In this document: positions 56,463 through 64,000 of the stretch, in pieces
Layout of the letters: every line of letters begins with the position of its first letter
How positions within the stretch are numbered: the stretch's first letter is position 1
Origin: Monilinia fructicola
Lineage: Eukaryota; Ascomycota; Leotiomycetes; Helotiales; Sclerotiniaceae
Reading direction: 5' to 3'
DNA length: 64,000 nucleotides
Assembly (NCBI GenBank): GCA_008692225.1
Contig: VICG01000012.1
Span: 310,001-374,000 of the forward strand
Translations under genes and position numbers: made by a program
The notes under the pieces: model-generated
The model's database searches: none
What the model was told of the DNA's origin: nothing
The model's input: only the letters and a program-made list of their open reading frames with translations

Positions 56463-59212
56463 CTCAATTAGCTCTCCCTCGGAAGAAGCGACACACCCAT
56501 TTTATCTCTCGGCCGAACCACTTGAACCTCAAATCATTCGTAAAAAATCGTTACACTAACCCTTTTCCTCTAGGTCAAAGCATCAAGATACACCCGACAG
56601 TATCAACGATCATTGATATCCCAATTCGCATCCCTTGTGAACGTTTCAGGGGTATTTGGTGGCTTGAATGAGATTACGATAGGCCGTGCGCTACGTCCGT
56701 TGATCAGGTGTTCAACAAACAACCCGGGGTTTTCTTCTGTTGGTCATGAATTATTGTTGTTGTTCACTAGGTTCCCAAGGAATGGTGATGCTTTCTCGCT
56801 CTGCCCTACGCAGCTACAGTACGTTACCCTTTGATCTTCATTGCCACGACGGTTATCACTCGCCAACTAATGTATATCATCTCTACCGTACCGCGAAATA
56901 CTCCTGCTTCTTGCTGTGCGTGCGCTACGACCTTTGCCCTCGCATCAACTAAGGATTCATCGCAAGTTCCACTATCAAAGAGTAGGCACATCCTTATCTC
57001 TTTTTTACCCCCTTCATCCCTAAACAGCCGAGTACTGCCAAATTCCAATACACGAGATCAACATAATGATATCACCACCCTCTTCCTTTTAAACCTTCGC
57101 TTCCTTCATGGCTCCCCTCAAAGATCACGTTTAAGCAAGCCAAGCATCAAGCATCAAGCATGTCACTGGCCAACCAAATGACATACGACTTGTCCAAATG
57201 TCTCGGACGATTGGACGTTTTGGGCTGCGTTAACCTTTCATTGATAAGACAGCAAAGCTTAGAGGAATAACGTTATGAGTCTTGACAGGCCATCTGCTCT
57301 CGTTCCGAGGTTCAACCCCTAGGTCCGGTTCAACGTTTCCCACCGACAGGGCAACGATGGAGTGCACATCTCGCCTGTCGACGGAAAGATTGTTCCTCGA
57401 CCCACACCATCCAATAGCCGCACCCCATCTCGCAAGACGCGCGATAACGCGAAAATGGACGAGGGATGGATGGATGGGATTATGGGAAATTCGATACCCG
57501 TATGAAGGTGCTCGCTCTACTGTACTGTGCTGTCGGTGCCCCTGGTGCCTCCACCGCGCCCACTCTCACCCACTCATGTGCATACACTCCATTTTCTTCA
57601 CGCACCAGCATCTCCATCCGTCTCGGCACTCACCTCCCTCTCCTCCTTTTCTCCCAACGTGCGTGCGTGCGTGCGTGCGCGCGTACATGCAATGCGCGGG
57701 CGATTTCCGTGCGACGGTTTCCACATCGATGGCGAGACCTGGCGCTCACCGATATAAGCTTTTGCGTGATTCAACGCCTACGTACGGAGGTTTCCCCAAG
57801 GACACCGCACTGGGACCCTTCCTCTCTAGGCATCCATCCAGCATGCAGATATATACAGAGTATGTATGTGTGATAAATGGGTAATGGATTACACGTCGAT
57901 AACCAGGGTCTCCGGATCGCGTCATCGTAAACAGAGACGCGCCGGCAGTTGGCAGTTGGCAGTTGGCATCGCACGCCGGTGCTCCTGTGCTTTGCTCGGC
58001 TGAATGTATGCATCCGTTGATGATATCCCGACGATCTTCTCAACCTTCTGCAAGCTAAGCTAACCTCAACCCGTAAACCCATCCATCCATTCAGCCCCAT
58101 CACACAACCTACCTACCCGCCATTCCAGCAACCCGAACATCTCCACTCTCCTCCTCCTCCTCCCCTCTCCCAACCCGATCCATCGCATCGCATCGCATCG
58201 CATCGCATCGCATCGCACAGCGCAACACCCATCCCCCCCGGCCAAATCAGCCACGGCCCCATCCGAATATCATTCTTTCTTTCATTGCCATTACTGTACA
58301 ATTGCCGTTCTCCTCGTATCACCACTTCATGTCCCTTCCCGCACGCGGTTTCATACCTCCCCCCCCCCTGCGCTCGGGAGATGTGATACGATGTGCTTGT
58401 GTTTTGTGGCTATATCTGTGTTTGTGTTTGTGTCTGCGTCTGCGTCGGTATCTGTGTTTGTGTCTGCATCTGTGTCTGTACCCCGCGTTGTTTCCTGTGA
58501 ATTTGTGATATGTGGTATGTGGTTGTGTGTTACATGATATCGGTGCGATGTTGCTGTTGATTAGATCTGTATTGTACCTGTACCTGTACCTGTACCTGTC
58601 GCTGGATGGAGATGGAGATGGAGATGGGGCATTGGAGGCGAGGTGAGGTGAGGTGAGGTGAGATGGTGGATATAGTGCTGAGTATTTTTTTTTATTCACA
58701 TTCATATCTACATCTACATCTACAGAAAACGCAATTCCCCATCCCATTCATCCGCAAGACGGCGAAAAAGGAAGTGAAGAAAATAAGCCTATTCATTCAT
58801 TCATTCACTCATCCATTCACTCATCCATTCATTCCACCCCAAACCTTTTCCGTTGAATCGATACCCCGGGCCTGAAAGTTTCGCATGTATGCTTCTTTTC
58901 CGTCGCCTTGTCCACATACATCCCTTTTTGACGTCTTGTGTTTTGTGTTTTGTGTTGTGCATTTTCAGTTTGCTTCCCTCGCTCGCGCGTTTCCCTCCCC
59001 TATGTCGGAGGTGCGTATTGCGAGTTGTAGCTAGGTAGACTTTGGGGGTTGTTCGGGTGGTGTCTTTTGTTCTTGCGGTATTTGGGTATTTGATGCGTTG
59101 GGTTGAATTAAATCAGATAATATCACTCATCGAACTATTACGAACAAAATTCTATGATGTGCGCTTTGCGTGGGTGTGCTGGATCTTTGCTTCTTTTTTT
59201 CTTTTCTTGTTT

Positions 59213-59240
59213 TATTTATTTATTTATTTATTTATTTTTT

Positions 59241-59312
<72 letters not shown>

Positions 59313-59314
59313 TC
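59213..59314. repeat. TTTA then TTTC tandem array
   Basis: (TTTA)n followed by a long pure (TTTC)n run. Reading frames through it (FLSFFLSF) are artefacts. Other short arrays nearby: (CGTG)n at 57657-57680, (CATCG)n at 58183-58217. Confidence 0.9.
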
Positions 59315-60149
59315 AACGTTATGCTATTCCATCCTATCCTATCCTAGAAAACCCAAACTCAAAAAAACACAACGTGCAATAGTGCAATACGCAATCCATT
59401 AATCTCTCAAAACTAACACATCATCATTGCACAATCTATCGTCCAAGCACTCACTTGGATACCCCCCGGCCTCTTCTGTTTATATCGTGATGGGATGGGA
59501 AGTCTGAGCTAATCTAGCAACGCTTGAGATATGTACGAGTATTGTGTGGGATGAGATGAGATGAGATGAGGTAGGATAAGGTAGGATGGATGTATATATA
59601 CAGGATAGCATAGGATAGGATGATAAAAGATCAATAGGGCAGAGTATAACAGAGCAAAGCAGAGCAGAACAGAACAGAAGCTGAGTTAACTTATTAGTGG
59701 CGGATGAATGGATGTTTTCTTTTTATCTATCTATCTATTTCTTTCTTCATATCTTGAATTTTGTTATGGTTATTGGTCCATGGATGGATGGGTTGTGGAG
59801 CGGGAGGTGGAGGTGGAGGTGATTCGGTGTATGATAGTCAGGTAGGTAAGGTGATAATGGTATGTTCTCCGGCCGTTATGCTGGATGGATTGGAGAGGAG
59901 AGGAGAGGAGGCAGCGGAGGAGCTAGCTGTAGGCTGTGGATAATCGAGGTTGGGGTTTGGTTATATATAAGTATATATATAGTTAGTGATTGGGAGGTTT
60001 GGTGAAAGTGTCGCGATCTGGATTGGAGTGGATTGGTTCACTGGAGAGGCGATAGGATATGGGGATTTGGGGGTGTTTTCTTGTGTTGTTTTGTGAGAGG
60101 TGGGTTGGGCTAGCGTGGGAGTTACGGGGTGTGGAGAGGGGGATCGGAA

Positions 60150-60207
60150 ATTGGGAATGGGAAATTGGGAATTGGGAATTGGGAATTGGGAATTGGGAAT
60201 TGGGAAT
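60150..60207. repeat. GGGAATT tandem array
   Basis: About seven near-perfect units of TGGGAATT downstream of the deaminase-like gene. Seen directly. Confidence 0.85.
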
Positions 60208-60726
60208 ATGCTGTGTATAGCTTGATGGGAGCGTCAAGGAAAGAAGGAAGAACGAAAGAAAGTAAAGGGCTCGCTTGATGGAGATCGCTAAGCCGAGATT
60301 CAGATTTCTGGGGATATAATGTTGGATACATGTACGTGTAGAGTATGTGCTTCATACTCCGCTGATATTACAATTCTAAGGAGATATGGGGCCGGGATGG
60401 AAGCTATCGTTTCTTAATGTGCTGTTTTGGACTGCTCCTTGGGGAATTGAAGGGAGCGTATGTTTAATCTAGGAGATGATGTACTTGTTTAGTCTTGGCG
60501 ATGATGGGCTGTTGGGATAATAGATAGTATCTAGGAGAAAGGTTTATTTGAATGACTGGTGTTGATTCTCGAAATAATAGAGAAGCTTTTCCAGACCAGT
60601 CCCAAGATCCGCAGTCCGGGAATTTCTCCCTCAATGATCTTTTCTCTAAAACATACACAACCATCCCCGCCATTTCCCTGAAAGAAACCTTGGAGGTCAT
60701 GGGCTGAAAGAAATGCACTCATCATG

Positions 60727-62862
60727 TTACTCTCCTCCCCAAAAAACCTTTACAAAGATCCCAAAAGTTCCCTCGTCATTCACGGAAAATTCTAATAAAT
60801 TTGAACTTGTCTTTGATCCGCCGCTTTGAATCACAAGTTTCTTATCAAGCACTTCACTTCTGATGTTGATACTCTTGGATGTTTGTTTTCCATCAAGTGG
60901 GCCGCTGCATTCAATCAAAACATATCCACATTCCATGTCGTGAACGTCGAAGATATATTCCACCTTGCCGATAGAAAGGATATATGAGTTTATGGGAACG
61001 TTGGGTGAGATGGGGAGTTTGAGGGGGAGGTCATGAAGGTGAAATGTGGGACTTGGGGCTCGGGACATTGGGATGACTGGGAAGGATGTAGGCATCGGGT
61101 TTGTCCTTGTAAGCTTCATGACCGATGAGCAATCGGGAGTCTTAGGATCATGAATTGTGGGAAGTTCTGCTTCTGCTACTTTGGCCTCGATTTCGGTTGG
61201 TTGTTTGTTACACTGAGGGAGTCTGAGTGGTGATTCGGATACAATTGGAAGGCTCAAATGGGATAACTTGATAGGTACCCCTGTGTTTTTGGCCACGCTA
61301 TTGTGGGATTGAGTTCCAGACGAGGGGAACATAGCACTCTCTTCATTTGCTTTGGCTTCGAGATTGGCAGCGGCAATTGACATGGTACCTGAGCGGTCTT
61401 CGAACCGGGCAATATCCAGACATATCGATTCACTGCCCTTGGTTTCATTCTTTCTCGACTCTATACTATCGGAATTGAGCTGAACTTCGTGCTCCAAAGT
61501 CTTCGATAGAATGGTCCTTGATGATTTGGCACTTTGTGGTAGTGCCAAAAAATGTACTCTACTTTCGGCCCCATTTCCCTCATACCCACGCCGTCTCACA
61601 AAATCTCTTTCGATTCTAACCATCTCCTTAATCATATCCCTGAGTATACCATCAAAGCTGGAAGCTTTCTCTTCATCGATCCATTCTCCTTCGGGGATCG
61701 TCCATCTTGGATATAAGCGAGCGTGAGAATGCGAAATGTGATATTTACCGTGCTTTCTAATGAATAAATCGCAGAGAAAGCATGCTGACTTACTAGAGCC
61801 GATGCATCTTGGGGGTAAAACTGCAGGGTACTGCTCATAGAAGAAAGCAAGTTGGACTTCGCCATGAACACGCTCCTCTTTCGGCGCGGTGCATACTTCG
61901 AAATGGATATTGCGGAAAAGGTGTCGACATCTGGCTTTTTGGCAGTAGTGAATTAAATCATTACAAATGTCAAGATACCTGCTTATTTTGTCGATTCGTG
62001 TCACAGTGCGGTGGTGGCTAGGATCTAGTTTGATGCCTCTAGCATGTAGCTGATGTTCAAGGGAAAGTTCATTGACACCCTTGGAAACTTCGTGAGCAGC
62101 CAGAACGATTTTGGTTAAGTGCTCCACGTGGCTCCTATCAGAAGTGGGTACGAGTCCCTTCATTGCTTTAAATAGGGTTGAGAGATGGCTACATAATGAA
62201 TATTTCCAGTGAGAAGAATTCACACCCATGTTTTGTTCCGAGAGCATGAAGCGAAGCTTCTCAACCTCATCGTAAAGCGAGGCTTTAGTCTTTCCGCAGA
62301 ACTTCCGTTTTGCCTTAATACGAGTTCGCAGACGACTTTCACTCAGCTGAATGATCTGTGAGAGAAGTTTTGACTTGTGATTCCCTCTATCCTCGTTTAT
62401 GTCTGGATGGGTTTATAGATTAGTATTCCGATCTTCGAGTCATATGAAGATAACGGTTTCAAACCGACCTGCACGAGCAACCTTTTCCACTATGTTTAGA
62501 CACTTACGTAACCCATCTACAACATGCTCAGATGGTGTTTCGTTGGAGGCGATTCGTATCATCAACGAGGGCAGAGCTTGATTATTGCATTCTTCAATCG
62601 TGGCCGCCGAAACATTGCGCGGGCCTTCTCTGGCATGAGCCAGAACGGCTATATGATCTGCTAAATGCTGCTCTTCCTCATGCAGAAGTGCATGGATTTT
62701 CGACCGTGGAAAAGTGCCGCCTCTGTAATTTGTCGGCGTGATAGGTTCCTGTGTTTTGGAGTAGAGTTGCCGGATGACATGTTGGAAATATAGCTTTGTT
62801 GTGTTGAGTCTAATATTAGATGTGCCTGGCATCGGTTTTTGGAAAACCTGGTCATTTGCCAT
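60727..62862 (-). CDS. OTT_1508-like deaminase-family protein
   Basis: Exons 62862-62508 and 62402-60727, joined in phase across a 105-nt intron (GTAAGT..CTAAT..CCAG); about 677 residues. The middle carries the zinc-site pattern of the fungal OTT_1508-like deaminase family: HGEVQLAFFYE (about residue 298; H-x-E motif, glycine where alanine is usual), then PPRCIGSSKSACFLCDLFIR with the CxxC pair near 326-329, and HSHARLYPRWTIPE. The N-terminal ~290 residues are helical and of the type found with this domain. The C-terminus is Ser/Pro-rich, ending in a beta-rich segment (IGKVEYIFDVHDMECGYVLIEC). Members are predicted nucleoside or nucleic-acid deaminases; substrate unknown. Start ATG 62862 (MANDQVFQKPMPG) is the first in frame. 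No frameshift seen. Confidence 0.82.
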
Positions 62863-63451
62863 TCAATTGATGAGGGAGCTATCAAGTTTTGAAGAGAAAA
62901 GAAGGGGGCATACTTGAACTACCCTTTTGATGAATAACAATATTATCCCCATGTCGACAAACAATGATCGCGGATAACTGCATCTGCATCGAAGCCAATC
63001 GGGAGCTTGCATAACGGAATCTTTCGTTATTGGATGGAAAATTCATTCAAGGCAGGGCCAGAGGATGATTTACTTCATTCCAAGTGGATGGAAAAAGATT
63101 CCGATAACCTTTTGATCAACATTGATTGGATGACAATTCGTCGCCCTATTTACTTTGCACTACTTCGTTTTTCTGTTTACAATCTTCATACATTCATTGG
63201 TGGAGTCACATTGTATCATAGTGAGGGATTAATTTTGGGGGATTTTTAAAAGATATAACGTATTTTTTAAGGGTTTGCGTGTGTTTTTCTATAATTAACT
63301 GAACGCCAGATCTATCCTGCTTAGTTGAAAAGAAATCGGCTGAGGGGGTGGTTATTCAATTTGTCTGTTCCACTGCTCCTTCTCATTGATTCTCTTTACT
63401 CATTCATTCGGTTGCTGTATCTCTCTGGCTCACTCCAGCCTGATCCGTCGT
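62863..63451. other. Spacer between two minus-strand genes
   Basis: Promoter side of the deaminase-like gene and 3' side of the edge gene. An 80-codon ORF on the plus strand (63007-63249) has no recognisable content. Nothing else seen. Confidence 0.5.
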
Positions 63452-64000
63452 TCAGATCTCCGCTCCACTATCTTCTCCATCCTCATCTTCATCCTCGCTG
63501 TCATTGCGGATATGGTCTCGGCCTGGGAAAATGATTTCATCATCATCTTCATCTTGAGATTGTCTGGGGGAGGGTGGTTCTTCGGGTTGGAGTTGCGGTA
63601 TGTCTTGTGGAGAGTTGTCGGAGACTATTTGCTGAGATTGGGAGATCGCGGCTGGTTCTTGGCCGACGATTACTTCTTCATCGATTGCAGCGTTCTCTTG
63701 CTCCTCGGGTTGGGGTCTTGTCTCTCCATTTCTGACGTCTCGGGCGCCTTCGCATTTGGGTGAGACAAAGTTCGCAATTTTTTCTTGGCTTTCTGCGATC
63801 ATGCCTGGGGATGATTGTTGTTCTGCAACAGATCGGATTAACCCCGTATTTAGCTCTCGGTTTTCATCAATCGCAAGGCTGGAGTGATGTTGTTGGGGTG
63901 CTGGTGTGCCTTGCTGGGTTGGTTCCCAAGACAAGTTGAACTTGAAGTTACCAGCTGCGTTTCTGTTCTCGAAGCTAGCTCTGAAGTTTCGGTCAGACAT
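63452..64000 (-). CDS. Acidic low-complexity protein at window edge
   Basis: Open frame of 182 residues whose first codon, ATG at 64000, coincides with the window edge. It may be complete (MSDRNFRASFENRN..) or the 3' part of a longer gene. It is rich in Q, E, S and P, and ends in an acidic tail (EDDDEIIFPGRDHIRN, then an ED-rich run). The opposite strand is also partly open (63386-63763), so coding strand rests mainly on the longer frame and biased composition. No domain recognised. Confidence 0.5.
   Translation of the reverse strand: MSDRNFRASFENRNAAGNFKFNLSWEPTQQGTPAPQQHHSSLAIDENRELNTGLIRSVAEQQSSPGMIAESQEKIANFVSPKCEGARDVRNGETRPQPEEQENAAIDEEVIVGQEPAAISQSQQIVSDNSPQDIPQLQPEEPPSPRQSQDEDDDEIIFPGRDHIRNDSEDEDEDGEDSGAEI

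Larger units (their letters stand above)
48206..60726. other. 12.5-kb region without a convincing intact gene
   Basis: RasGAP promoter side first (48.2-49.5 kb, full of GGAT, GTG and GAGT arrays and a GA-rich tract). Then an AAAAT satellite, two ~795-bp TA-flanked elements, other AT-rich relics to 53.75 kb, and ordinary-composition sequence to 60.7 kb. A TACCTAGGTA palindrome lies at 53803. ORFs are low-complexity or overlap on both strands. A protein-like relic at 56.1-56.46 kb is listed separately. Confidence 0.55.

Noticed and set aside
57282..57884. 200-codon plus-strand ORF and two overlapping frames
   Set aside because: Three plus frames open over the same GC-rich, repeat-containing DNA, no family resemblance.
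59042..59402. ORFs reading FLSFFLSF
   Set aside because: Translation of the TTTC array.
1..64000. tRNA or rRNA genes
   Set aside because: No convincing tRNA B-box with matching A-box or rRNA segment was recognised by eye; a covariance-model scan would be decisive.

Overview
The window is nuclear DNA of a filamentous ascomycete (Pezizomycotina). Its genes carry 47-75 nt introns with GTAAGT/GTATGT-type donors and CTAAC/CTGAC branch sites. The gene content fits: HET-domain genes, a ChiB-type GH18 chitinase, an S41 peptidase of the fungal secreted type, Dhh1, Lst7, a GapA/Gap1-type RasGAP and an OTT_1508-like deaminase. The style would suit Leotiomycetes, but nothing here fixes the genus.

Layout. 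Positions 1-17.3 kb are accessory: a 5'-truncated S41 peptidase, an intact HET gene (+), an M24 metallopeptidase-like gene, a beta-lactamase-fold esterase, a broken NAD-dependent epimerase, a second frameshifted HET gene (-), a decayed protein-kinase-like gene and a small BTB-protein-like gene. Positions 18.0-22.5 kb are conserved: primase small subunit and the DEAD-box helicase Dhh1. Positions 22.5-27.9 kb are a microsatellite-rich spacer leading to lst7 (27.9-29.6 kb). After another repeat-rich spacer comes a five-exon unknown gene (33.6-35.7 kb), then a spacer with an 836-bp terminal-inverted-repeat element. Positions 40.4-48.2 kb hold a chitinase, a J-domain protein and a RasGAP, all on the minus strand. 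Positions 48.2-60.7 kb contain no convincing intact gene; they hold satellites, two ~795-bp TA-flanked AT-rich elements and other AT-rich relics. The right end holds a deaminase-like gene and an acidic protein at the edge.

How the genes relate. There is no evident biosynthetic cluster. Pri1 (replication), Dhh1 (mRNA decay), Lst7 (TORC1 nutrient signalling) and RasGAP (Ras signalling) are ordinary core genes. The left end looks like a turnover-prone region of self-recognition genes and pseudogenes.

Most important caution. At least 13 apparent single-base indels, nearly all at short homopolymers, interrupt genes. Nine of them are in four genes that should be intact (pri1, dhh1, lst7, RasGAP). 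This points to uncorrected sequencing or assembly error, so frameshift alone should not be read as pseudogenisation here. The epimerase and kinase-like relics also carry in-frame stops of C-to-T or G-to-A type, so they look genuinely dead. All exon boundaries were read by eye and are predictions.
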